A program made the position numbers and the translations under genes. Positions 1-10,527 of a DNA stretch of 64,000 nucleotides are shown here, piece by piece. Source of the stretch: CALDTK01 sp963837005 (GTDB lineage Bacteria > Bacteroidota > Bacteroidia > Chitinophagales > Saprospiraceae); contig CAWIMC010000018.1 in NCBI GenBank assembly GCA_963837005.1, positions 372,001-436,000 on the forward strand, in the 5' to 3' direction. Each line of letters opens with the position of its first letter. Position 1 is the first letter of the stretch. The notes under the pieces are model-generated. The model worked only from the letters and a program-made list of their open reading frames with translations, was not told the origin of the DNA and searched no databases.

Positions 1-807
1 ACGATCGCCTCGCCTTCACTTTCGTAAAACGCCGTCTGCACGGAGTCCGCGATGCGCTTGGCGTTCTCCTCGTCGTCGGGCTTGATGACGAAACGGTCGA
101 TGAGGATCTGGATCTTCTCCTCCTTGAGCGTGTCGAGCTTGCGGTCGAGGCGCGGGTCGGTCTTGGCCTCGAGCAACTCCTCGATGTAGACCGTTTCGCC
201 GTCGAGGATGAGGCGAGTGAAGCCCTTTTTCTGGAGCAGGTCGAGCTCGGTGGCCAGCGTGCGGTCGCCGTACTTCGTAGGCAGAAGTGTGTAGAGCTGG
301 ACGCGCGTGTTTTGCGGAAGCGTACCCAAGAAGTCGAGCACGTCACTCACCTGGTGGCGCTTGACCACGTTGCCGCTGATCGGTGAGTAGGTCTTGCCGA
401 CGCGGGCGAAGAGCAGGCGCAGGAAATCGTAGATCTCCGTGAGGGTCCCGACCGTCGAGCGCGCATTGCGAGGTCGCCACCTTCTGCTCGATCGCGATGG
501 CCGGGCAGATGCCGTGGATGTAGTCGACATCGGGCTTCTTCATGCGCCCGAGGAACTGCCGCGCGTAACTGCTCAGGCTCTCGACGTAGCGGCGCTGGCC
601 CTCGGCGTAGAGCGTGTCCATCGTGATGGACGACTTGCCCGAGCCCGAGACGCCCGTGACGACGATGAGCTTGTTTTTCGGCAGCCGCAGGTCGACGTTC
701 TTGAGGTTATTCGAGCGCGCGCCGTGGATGTGGATCTCGTGGCGGGAGATCTGGTTGACGGTCTTTGGAGTCGGGCTCGCGGTGGGAGCAGTTTTGGCGG
801 AAGCCAT
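1..807 (-). CDS. uvrA: Excinuclease ABC subunit A, 5' part, with a frameshift
   Basis: UvrA is the ATP-dependent damage-recognition subunit of nucleotide excision repair. The start at 807 gives a short low-complexity leader, then the first ABC ATPase core with Walker A GVSGSGKSS and the UvrA-typical stretches YVESLSSYARQFLG and CPAIAIEQK. Just after IEQKVAT the frame is lost. Removing one base near 471 restores RNARSTVGTLTEIYDFLRLL, and the restored frame runs cleanly to the window edge (FARVGKTYSP, TLLPTKYGDRTL, KTDPRLDRKLDTL). The gene continues beyond base 1. The family is normally about 940 residues; about 268 codons are visible here. The identification is secure. Whether the shift is real or a sequencing error cannot be decided from the sequence; error is more likely because the downstream protein is well conserved. 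Copies of the GTTTT/GNAA hairpin motif lie at 792-805 (codons 2-6), 310-321 and 18-30. Confidence 0.93.
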
Positions 808-894
808 ACGGGGTCGGTGTTCGGGGGTGGCGTTGGAGCTACACGCTCAGCAAGGCAAAGTTTTGACACGGTGGCGCGGTGACGCAGTTGCGTG

Positions 895-949
895 TTTTGG
901 CGAAAGCCGCGAGCGGGCGGCGAAGGTGCAGATTGGCTTTCGCTAAAAC
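895..949. repeat. Opposed pair of GTTTT/GNAA mini-hairpin motifs
   Basis: The copy at 895-908 reads TTTT-GGC-GAAA-GCC on the plus strand. The copy at 935-949 reads TTTTA-GC-GAAA-GC on the minus strand. The two are separated by 26 bases and lie between divergent genes. See the window-wide finding. Confidence 0.8.
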
Positions 950-1345
950 AAACTGTTGGTTTGCGAGAAAAGCACTAGGTTAGCGTGCTGATTGGCCTCC
1001 CTGAAGGGCGGGCCTGACGCCAGCTTGACGCAAGATTCGCGATGCTCGCAGTACGCTGGGCTCGACACTAGCACAGCTGCGCCAGTCCAAACCCCTAGGG
1101 CGGTCTACGCGTCAAAATCTTTAGCGCCAGCTAATGGTGCACTCTCCGCACAATAAGCCCCTTGCCCCTTTCTCACCAATTCTGTACCGCAGCTTGCACA
1201 TCCGGCGACATTTCTGCACACTGGCTTGGTGCTTGCTAGATGATCGTGCTACTTTGGCTTAAGCTAATGAATGTCAAACGGGTCCCGAACGGTTACCAGA
1301 CCGTTAAACCCGGCCCCCGGGCTAGCAGCGGCCAACGCGCCGCCC

Positions 1346-1353
1346 TATATTTG
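1346..1353 (+). promoter_or_regulatory. Candidate -7 element TATATTTG for the ECF sigma gene
   Basis: The octamer matches the Bacteroidota primary-sigma -7 consensus TAnnTTTG exactly. It would give a leader of roughly 110-120 bases before the ATG at 1474. I see no clear TTTG at the -33 spacing, so this rests on the -7 box alone. Confidence 0.45.
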
Positions 1354-1473
1354 TCGTACCACTACTCGCTCCTTTAACACAAACCCGCACCGCATCGTAC
1401 TGAGCTTCTACACTAATCCCATCCTCCAAATCATACAGGTCTCCTCTAGGGGCGACCGCAACGGACATTAGTC

Positions 1474-2064
1474 ATGGAAATTCAACTAACGAAAGAGATG
1501 AACGATCAGGATCTGATCCTCAGCTACTTAGACGGTAACGATTACGCCTTCGAGGTGCTGCTCAATCGCCACCGCGACAAAATTTACACGAGCATCTACC
1601 TGTTCGTCAAAGACCACTCCCAGGCCGACGACATCTTCCAGGAGGTCTTCATCAAGATCGTAGACACGCTGCGCCGCGGCAAGTACAACCACGAGGGCAA
1701 GTTCCTTCAGTGGGCCATGCGCATCAGCTACAACCTGTGTGTCGACCACTTCCGCCGCAACAAGCGCCGCCCGATCGTCAATACGAAGGAGGACTTCGAC
1801 ATCTTCGACGTGCTCAAGAGCCACGACGACAACGCCGAAGATCTTCTGATGCGCTCTCAGACCCACGACAAGGTGCGTGAACTGGTGGACGCCCTACCGG
1901 ACGAGCAACGCGAGGTGGTCATCCTACGCCACTACGCGGACCTCAGCTTCAAGGAGATTGCAGCGCTCACACGCGTGAGCATCAATACGGCCTTGGGCCG
2001 GATGCGGTATGCGCTGATCAATATCCGGAAGATGGTGGCGCAGCAGGAGGTGGTGTTGCAGTAG
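1474..2064 (+). CDS. RNA polymerase sigma factor, ECF (sigma-70) family
   Basis: A 196-residue extracytoplasmic-function sigma factor that would direct core RNA polymerase to a specific promoter set. Region 2 is visible at about residues 25-95 (RHRDKIYTSIYLFVKDHSQA, DIFQEVFIKIV, then the WAMRISYNLCVDHFRR block). Region 4 is at about 130-190 (LPDEQREVVILRHYADLSF followed by KEIAALTRVSINTALGRMRY). Length is normal for the family. The start at 1474 gives the standard N-terminus; no Shine-Dalgarno is seen, as is usual in this phylum. No anti-sigma gene is adjacent. The gene ends just before a strong terminator, so it is probably monocistronic. The regulon cannot be inferred. Confidence 0.93.
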   Translation: MEIQLTKEMNDQDLILSYLDGNDYAFEVLLNRHRDKIYTSIYLFVKDHSQADDIFQEVFIKIVDTLRRGKYNHEGKFLQWAMRISYNLCVDHFRRNKRRPIVNTKEDFDIFDVLKSHDDNAEDLLMRSQTHDKVRELVDALPDEQREVVILRHYADLSFKEIAALTRVSINTALGRMRYALINIRKMVAQQEVVLQ

Positions 2065-2102
2065 TAGCCCTTGCGCTAATACAAACATGACTCTATCCCC
2101 GG

Positions 2103-2140
2103 GCCCCTCCGTTGACTACAAGTTGGCGGAGGGGCTTTTT
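2103..2140 (+). terminator. Rho-independent terminator of the sigma factor gene
   Basis: A perfect 9-bp stem (GCCCCTCCG at 2103-2111 with CGGAGGGGC at 2127-2135), a 15-base loop, and then five T. It lies 39 bases after the stop codon. A near-copy sits at 9731-9770. Confidence 0.88.
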
Positions 2141-2599
2141 CGTGGCGGCAGGAATGGCTGTCATCAGCTGTTTGGTCGCTGGCAGAGCACAACAGCGCGT
2201 GGCGTAGCGGCACTTGCATCATCAGCAGCTACCAGTAGACCGACGCGCTTTCCTACACAATCAGCTCGAGATAGTAGCGGGCGGAATTCCTGGCCGGCAC
2301 CGGCACCTCCGCTATGCGAGCTGTATGTCCGAGGGTCTATAGGCGATTGGTTGGGTGCATCGATAACTGAACTCGTGCACTCTCGCTCTGGCGCATCAAC
2401 CGGTGTGAAGTGAGCACCTGGCGCAGAAGGGCCACAGCTCGCGCTGGTGTCATGCGGTTTAGGCAACTGTCCTCGTTTCAGATAGCGCGAGGCTCAAGGC
2501 GCTTTCGCAAAAACTCAATCGGTCTGCATCGACGCTTTCGGCCGAGGAAGTAAGCGAAGTTAGACTGGATGAAGGACTCATTAAAAGTGTACAGCGTGG

Positions 2600-4740
<2,141 letters not shown>

Positions 4741-4825
4741 GGAGGATCACCAACAACGTAATATTCGCATTCACCAGAAGCGTAGTGCTCAATACCAACA
4801 TAGTCAATACGGCTACGCTTCAATG

Positions 4826-5863
4826 GACGAGCGGCAACCTCTCGACCACGAGTGCAGCATCGATCCTCAACGATGGCAGTTTCGACATCACGGGCACTAA
4901 CCTCGGAAACGGCACAGTAGCGGTCGTCAACCGTACCGGTGGTACGATCTCAGCAAGTGGCACAGGCAACTTTGACATCCCCAATCTAACCAACGAGGCC
5001 GGCGCGACGCTCACGATTCAGGACGGGAAAACGCTACGGGTCATCAGCGGCACTCTGACCAACGCCGGGACCGTGAACGGAAGCGGGCAGTTGTTCGTGC
5101 AGGCGACGACGATTAACGCCAACGGCGGTACGCTCGGCGGCGGCAACGGTACAATGACCATGTTCGGTGAGGTCACCGTGGCGGGTAGCGCGACCTTCGC
5201 GCCGCGTTCGGGAGTGTTAACCTCAATAACGCCGCCAGTTAACGGGCAGCGGCGGTGCGATGAGCATCCCGGCCGGCACTACGTTCGCAAACGTAGGCAC
5301 CGTTACCATCGGTGGGTTTAGCGACATCGCCAACAGTGGTACGTTTCGGATTAGAGGTAATTTGGTTTTAAACAGTGACTTAACCAACGCTGGACGATCA
5401 ACTGGGTTAGCGGCAACTCTAGACCGCGGGTGCAGCGTCGATTCTCAACGATGGTATTTTCGACATACGGGCAACAACATGGAAGCAGCACGGTAGCGGT
5501 CGTAATCGTTCGGGCGGTACGATTTCGGCGGTTGGAGCAGGCAATATCGACATCTCCGACTTGACCAACGAGCCGGCGCGACGCTAACGATTCAGGACGG
5601 CAAAAATATACGGGTAACAGCGGTACGTTGACCAACGCAGGAACCGTAAACGGCACTGGCACGCTGTTCGTGTCGGCGACGACGATCAACTCCAACGGCG
5701 GCACGCTCGGCGGCGGCAATGGGACGATGATCTGCAAGGAGCAGTCACCGTGGCGGGTAGCGCAACCTTCGCGCCGCATTCGGGAGTGTTAATCTCAATA
5801 ACGTAACATTTGGCGGGCAGTGGAGGTGCGATGAGAATCCCGGCCGGCACAACGCTCGGTAAC
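4826..5863 (+). repeat. Two tandem adhesin repeat units, about 575 bases each
   Basis: The block GCGGCAAC recurs at 4831 and 5410. The block GATGAGCAT at 5259 recurs as GATGAGAAT at 5830. Between these anchors the units share most of their sequence, including NGGTLGGGNGT-coding and GTGTTAACCTCAATAACG-like segments. The second unit has more single-base losses than the first. Confidence 0.8.
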
Positions 5864-6509
5864 GTAGATAATTAAATTTTTATATGAAGATAATTAATTA
5901 GTAATTTTAAAAAGATAATAAGAAGATAATTATAGAATTTAAGATGAATTGATTAATAAATTTGAATAAAAATAAGATAAATAGTAATTGTATATAAGAT
6001 AATATGAAATTATAAAAGATATTAAAAAATTTATGTGAATAAATAAAATGTAAAATTTATGATAAAAATAAAATTGTAAGAAAATAAAAGAATTTAATTG
6101 TATTAGATAATGTGTATTATAGTAAATAAAGTGATAAATGTTGATAATTAGAAAATGTGAATTTTATAAGTTAGAATTAAGTAAGTGTATAATGAGATAG
6201 AATGTGTAATATAGTAAAATTAAGTGATTAGAAATTTTAAAGAGATGTGTTATGAGTAATATAAGTAATAATAATAAAGAGAAATATTAATAATGATAGA
6301 AAGAATGTGTATAAATATAAAATTAAAATTAATTATATAATTTAAAATTATATTTAAAAAAAAATTAATTATTAAATTTAAATATAAAATTATTTAAATA
6401 ATTATTAAAATATAAAAAATTAATTTATAAATATAAAAAAATATAAAAATAATTAAATTAATAATTTAATAATAATAATTATTATAAATTAAAAATTTTA
6501 TTTATAATA
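5864..6509. other. 646-base stretch with no cytosine, ending in 200 bases of pure A/T
   Basis: After the C at 5863 no cytosine occurs on the plus strand until 6510. G is present but sparse up to 6309. Bases 6310-6509 are only A and T. There is no sensible open frame. It begins inside the third adhesin repeat and ends where readable HYR-domain code is about to resume. The two-step loss (first C, then also G) in the middle of a GC-rich gene looks like a sequence artefact. Confidence 0.85.
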
Positions 6510-8054
6510 CAGACACGAGTGTAGTTTTGTGTGTGGTTTTGACAGTAACTAGACGCAACGAAGTGCAGTTCACGGGCGATTAAGAACTAACGCACGAGCA
6601 CGACAACTGTGGAGTGATTAGTATGAGACAGGCGACCGTACGAGTTTCACCTGCGCAGACCTTGGCCAGGACTTCATCGTCACTCTCGTCGCCACCGACG
6701 CCGCTGGGCTTACCAGTACCTGCGACGTGATCGTCACCGTGGCCGATGGCGACAGCAACTGTAACGCAGCCCACGGCGTGTGCCAGCCGTGACTATCGCA
6801 GCCGATGCCAATTGTGAAGGCATGGTGGTAGCTGCGGCCTTTGACGGCGGAAGCACGACGCGGACGGCGACGTGCTCACGTTTGCGTGAGCCGCGGACTT
6901 ACACAGTCGGAACGACTAACGTGACTTAACCGTAAGTGACGGCTCGTTGAGCAGCACGTGCGAGACGACCGTCACAGTGACGGCCGATGACTTCGACAAC
7001 GACGGGTTCTGCGACGCAAGGACCGCGACGACGACAACGACGGTATCTCGACGAGGTCGAGTGCAGTGGCGGCGCAAGATCGCGCTCGAGTTCAACGGCA
7101 CCTTCGGCGACATCCCGGAGGCCACCACAGGCGATCCGATAACAATCACCGGAACTACGTATCTGGAGGGATTACCGTCTCCGGCTATTCCTACAATAAA
7201 GTCTTTTTAAACGAGGGCAACTACGCTATAACAAACTTTCACGGTGCGGCGGCACTTGAGGCGGTTTCTGTGGTTACGCGCGAGGCATACCACAGGTAGC
7301 GACGAAGATGCCTACTTAGCGGTAAATGGCCGCAACTGGAAGGTGTCTTCTACCGTGAATCCGTCACGTTACAGGCCAACACTTCTACGAGTTTGGCGTA
7401 TGAGCTGCTAATGCGAATAGCAGCGGTAGCGGAGCGGAAATTGGAGTACGCTTGCTCGACAACAACGGTAACCTGTTGGTATCCATGAGTTCCGGAGCCA
7501 TGAGTGCTAGTGGATCACCTTGGAACGAGGTAGTTGCGATCATAACACTGGGGCGAATACGAATTTATCTCGAGGTTTACAACATCTCTCTATCTGGAGG
7601 CGGGAACGAATTCGCCATCGACGATGTCTTCTTCCGTACGAAGCAGTGGCCGGCTGTAATGCAGACAGCGATCTCGCGACAACAACGTAGACTACGATTC
7701 GACGGCGATGGCTGTGACGACGTGGTCGAAGCCGGCTACGCGATGGCGATGGCGACGGTCAACTCGGTACCGGTACGCTATGGTCAACGCAACGGTCTGG
7801 TCATCGGCCACGCATACGTGACTCAAATGGTGATTTCCTCGACGCGAATATCAGTGCAACTGCGCACTCATCGCAGAAACGATACGATATCCTATGGTGG
7901 GGTTATAACATTATCAGTTTCGACGTCAACTGAGGGAGAGGCTAAACTGGTACGCTTCCAGCTGGCAGCTACCTAGTCAAGATAACAGCGATGGTCTTCA
8001 CTTCTGAACGAGATAATTCAGAAAGTTGAATAGTTTGATTTGTCAAAACCACCG

Positions 8055-8077
8055 CCGGTGCACTGCAAGTGCACCGG
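8055..8077. other. Perfect 10-bp hairpin between the two broken surface-protein genes
   Basis: CCGGTGCACT, loop GCA, AGTGCACCGG. No T-run follows, so it is not a classical terminator. It lies after the last stop of the adhesin remnant (7976) and before the next signal-peptide-like start (8101), where a transcript end would be expected. Confidence 0.5.
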
Positions 8078-8100
8078 GAATGATAACGCAGAACGTAAAC

Positions 8101-9245
8101 ATGAATAGAATATACACTTGCAAGATTTAGGCATCTTATAGCTTCTTGCTAACTTGTATTTCAGGAAACTTGCTGTACGCTCAGTGCGGAAGCGTTAGCG
8201 AAATTGACTACACCTTGATGGTGAGGGTGTGTCTAAACAGATAACTAGCATTCTCGCCAGCGATCAATCAGATTGGACGGAGATGAATATGCATTCGCTG
8301 TAAGCTAGCGGTGTTCAGGTTGGAGAAGTAATATGCATACACAGCGCACGGACGGATTTTTATTGTTTAATAGCATTCCATAACTTATACTACCGACTGC
8401 TATTTTGAGTTTTTTCCAGGTTCGGAGATAGATGTAAATCTGACTGTATCAATGATCGATCACTGACTGCACTCAGTTGACAGATAAGACTGAGCAAGGG
8501 AACTATGAGGGATACTTCTTTGTAGTCTATGATCCGGACAATGGAGGGAATTTTTTCTTATTACGGGGCAACGGCGATCCTTTCTCTTCAGCATCCACAA
8601 CAGATTCTTCAGAAAGTGCTTCAACCTACGGTGAACCTGCTGATACTGACGATAACCGATGTCGCGCACTGTACCTCAGCAGAGCTAACTTCATTTGCCG
8701 CACTACAAACCGCCTGCCGTGACGTTTATCGCCTTCTCCGCCGCGTGTAGAGAATGTCGTTAAGCTCAGTTGGTCGACGCGACCGAGGACAGCAACGCTG
8801 GCTTCGAAGTGCAACGTGCGCTTGGCGCTGGCGAGTTCTCGATATTGGTGGGTAGCCGGTGCAGGAACATCTATGTAATTAACAACTATTCCTTCACCGA
8901 CGATAATCCTAGAAGTGGCAACAACTACTACGCCTAAAGCAGATCGACCTTGACGGTGCCTTTACCTATTCCGCAATAGTGCAGGTTAGGATAAGCAAGT
9001 CTGTCAAAGATGAGGTTCGGATTTTCCAACCAACTTTCATGGACATAAACCTTACAATAGGTAGCGATTGGGAATACTCTCTATTATCGGTGATAGATGC
9101 TAACGGCCGAGTCATACGTGAGTTTAAGAATGTAACGCCAGGGACAACCAGTGCACTATCACTCGATGGTTTGCCGCCTGCTATCTATCAATTGCGTATC
9201 TCTGATGTAAGTCACACGACTACTCACCGCATCGTAAAGCAGTAG
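8101..9245 (+). pseudogene. Frame-broken T9SS-secreted protein
   Basis: An ATG at 8101 (MNRIYTCK) is followed, after a frame change, by a signal-peptide-like stretch ending in YAQCGS. Later fragments include GYFFVVYDPDNGGNFFLLRG (from 8514), ATEDSNAGFEVQRALGAGEF (from about 8780) and NNYSFTDDNPRSGNNYYA. The tail is a complete T9SS type A sorting domain in one frame (8979-9245), with SLLSVIDANGRVIREF and GLPPAIYQLRISD. At least five single-base losses are needed to join the pieces. The order signal peptide, unknown domain, fibronectin-like ATEDSNAGFEVQR module and sorting domain matches the intact T9SS proteins at 48074, 53283, 54662 and 55859. Confidence 0.7.
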
Positions 9246-9273
9246 GCTCGGTTTGTAGTGAATAACTCTCTCG

Positions 9274-9312
9274 ATGCCCGTTTCGCAGTGACGCGAAACG
9301 GGCATTTGTATT
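9274..9312 (+). terminator. Terminator of the broken T9SS gene
   Basis: A perfect 13-bp stem (ATGCCCGTTTCGC at 9274-9286 with its complement at 9293-9305), a 6-base loop, then TTGTATT. It begins 29 bases after the stop codon at 9245. The intact terminator shows that the downstream end of this region is well preserved. Confidence 0.88.
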
Positions 9313-9797
9313 CCACACATATGTGTAGCTCGTATGGGTCTAGCCGAACGGACCCGAACGATAACATCTGCTGACTAAACGAAAGTGGCTGTGAGCGTCG
9401 GTAAACCCTGGCAGTGGCACCCTCAGCGCTGGGACATCTCGGTCCCTGCATCCATGGTGTTACTCATGCCCAAGAGATCTCCCTCTTCTCATGCGTGCGA
9501 CTAAACTATATGGTGCAGGCTACGTGGGCTTTCGCCTAGAAAAGATCTCAGCGCTGTGGCCTATCCTGTTCTCGCTTGAGTGAGTATCGATCTCTCCCCA
9601 ATGCAAGCCCTGAGATAACGCCCGCCTCAACACGCGAAGGCAGTTCAAGCACCGATGCAGCCGACCGCCAGCTCATCGCTGCGCACTTAGACGGTTACAC
9701 GCATTCGAGGTTCTGCTTAACCCGCACCAAAAGCCCCTCCCTCGACAATCTGTCGGCGGAGGGGCTTTTTAGTGGCGGCGGACCTACCTTAGCACAC
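9313..9797. other. Intergenic region
   Basis: Nothing coding is supported. The stretch contains GGCTTTCGCC at 9527-9536, a hairpin half like the dispersed motif but without the adjoining AAAA, and the terminator-like hairpin at 9731-9770. Confidence 0.5.
9731..9770 (+). terminator. Terminator-like hairpin resembling the one at 2103
   Basis: AAGCCCCTCC (9731-9740) pairs with GGAGGGGCTT (9758-9767), followed by more T. The right arm and following bases, GGCGGAGGGGCTTTTT then GTGGCGGC, almost repeat those at 2126-2148. There is no intact gene directly upstream for it to terminate. Confidence 0.75.
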
Positions 9798-10028
9798 ATG
9801 CGACAACACAGTTCTGAGCGCCTCGACCGTACGGCGTTTCGGTCGGGAAAGATCGAGGACGTCAACCGCGAATCCGAAGCCCTGCGGCGCGCACTGACGC
9901 CTTCCGAGCGACTCAACGCTGCCTGGGTGCGGACCTGTAGGGTTCACGGCCTCGACCCGTACAATATGCCGCCGACCGACAGAGCCAACGCGGCCTTCCG
10001 TATGGGCAAACTGAATGAACGCGAATGA
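9798..10028 (+). CDS. Small hypothetical protein, partner of the downstream nucleotidyltransferase
   Basis: A 76-residue protein. I chose the ATG at 9798 because an upstream start would read through the terminator hairpin at 9731-9770. It has no membrane segment. Visible features are a charged N-terminal half (ERLDRTAFRSGKIEDVNRES), a TPSERLNAAW segment and a Tyr/Pro-rich end (HGLDPYNMPPTDRANAAF). Small proteins of this style commonly precede MNT/AbiEii-like nucleotidyltransferase genes. Its stop overlaps the next start (ATGA at 10025), so the two are translationally coupled. The likely role is as partner or antidote of that enzyme; this is inferred from context only. Confidence 0.72.
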   Translation: MRQHSSERLDRTAFRSGKIEDVNRESEALRRALTPSERLNAAWVRTCRVHGLDPYNMPPTDRANAAFRMGKLNERE

Positions 10029-10480
10029 GCTCTATATTTAGTGCGGATTTTCAAGACTTCATCCGGGCCCTCAACGACAGCAATACCGAATACATGCTGC
10101 TTGGTGGCTACGCCGTGATCCTGTATGGGTACGACCGAACCACGGGCGATATGGATGTTTGGGTGAACCGAACTAGCGTTAACTACCAGCGGCTTCGTGT
10201 TGCCTTCTCCCAGTTCGGAATGCCTATGTTCGACATGACGGAAGCGCGGTTCTTAGACCTCAACCAGGCCGATGTATTCTCTTTCGGCGTCCCTCCGTCC
10301 GCGATCGATTTGCTTACCCAGGCGAAGGGCGTCGACTTCGACGACTGCTTCGCGCGCTCGACGAGGGTCGATCACAAGGGCTTGAACTTACGTCTTATCG
10401 CCCGTGAGGACTTGCTGCGCGCCAAGGCCGCCGTTGGACGCATGCGCGATTTGGATGATATCCAGAAGTTGACCGATTAG
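10025..10480 (+). CDS. Nucleotidyltransferase-fold protein (AbiEii/MNT-like)
   Basis: A 151-residue protein with the minimal nucleotidyltransferase signature near residues 24-48: LLGGYAVILYGYDRTTGDMD, then VWV. The GG and the D-x-D pair correspond to the nucleotide and metal binding sites of the polymerase-beta-like superfamily. The C-terminal part (LLTQAKGVDFDDCF, then LNLRLIAREDLLRAKAA and RMRDLDDIQKL) is typical of the DUF6036/AbiEii-like group. Such enzymes often act as toxins or antitoxins that transfer nucleotides to tRNA or proteins. It overlaps the small upstream gene by four bases, giving a two-gene toxin-antitoxin-like unit. Activity and polarity (which partner is toxic) are not shown by the sequence. 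Confidence 0.8.
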   Translation: MSSIFSADFQDFIRALNDSNTEYMLLGGYAVILYGYDRTTGDMDVWVNRTSVNYQRLRVAFSQFGMPMFDMTEARFLDLNQADVFSFGVPPSAIDLLTQAKGVDFDDCFARSTRVDHKGLNLRLIAREDLLRAKAAVGRMRDLDDIQKLTD

Positions 10481-10527
10481 GCCGCCCACTGCGCAACCAC
10501 GATCGGACGCTTCGCCTTTATCTGATC

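Larger units (their letters stand above)
808..1473. other. Intergenic region with two opposed hairpin motifs and a promoter-like site
   Basis: No gene is supported here; the short open frame from 1271 has no recognisable features. The stretch holds two copies of the dispersed GTTTT/GNAA hairpin facing each other (895-908 plus, 935-949 minus, the latter with a 2-bp core stem). It also contains a TATATTTG box upstream of the sigma factor gene. Both uvrA and the sigma factor are read outward from this region, so it should carry divergent promoters. Confidence 0.6.
4785..7976 (+). pseudogene. Fragmented giant repeat adhesin with HYR-like and Asp-rich domains
   Basis: Pieces of one long secreted surface protein are readable in shifting frames. 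Two tandem units of about 190 residues (about 4826-5400 and 5405-5863) carry phrases such as NAGTVNGSG, NGGTLGGGNGT and EVTVAGSATFAPRSG, a beta-solenoid adhesin style. From about 6590 an HYR-like domain appears (FIVTLVATDAAGLTSTCDV, then VTVADGDSNC), then SLSSTCETTVTVTADDFDND, and from about 7670 a calcium-binding type repeat (DNNVDYD..GDGCDDVVEAGY). The frame breaks every 50-200 bases, mostly by loss of single C or G bases. The middle (5864-6509) contains no C at all. It could be a decayed gene or an intact gene damaged in assembly; I favour the second because the domains are still so recognisable. Confidence 0.6.

Noticed and set aside
2087..2413. 108-residue open frame after the sigma factor gene
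   Set aside because: It runs through the terminator hairpin and has no recognisable protein features.
6310..6509. Replication origin or scaffold-attachment-like AT region
   Set aside because: There are no DnaA boxes or iterons, and the absence of any G or C following a C-free stretch fits an artefact better than an origin.
9527..9536. Another mini-hairpin copy (GGCTTTCGCC)
   Set aside because: The adjoining AAAA is missing (TAGAAAA instead), so it was not counted.
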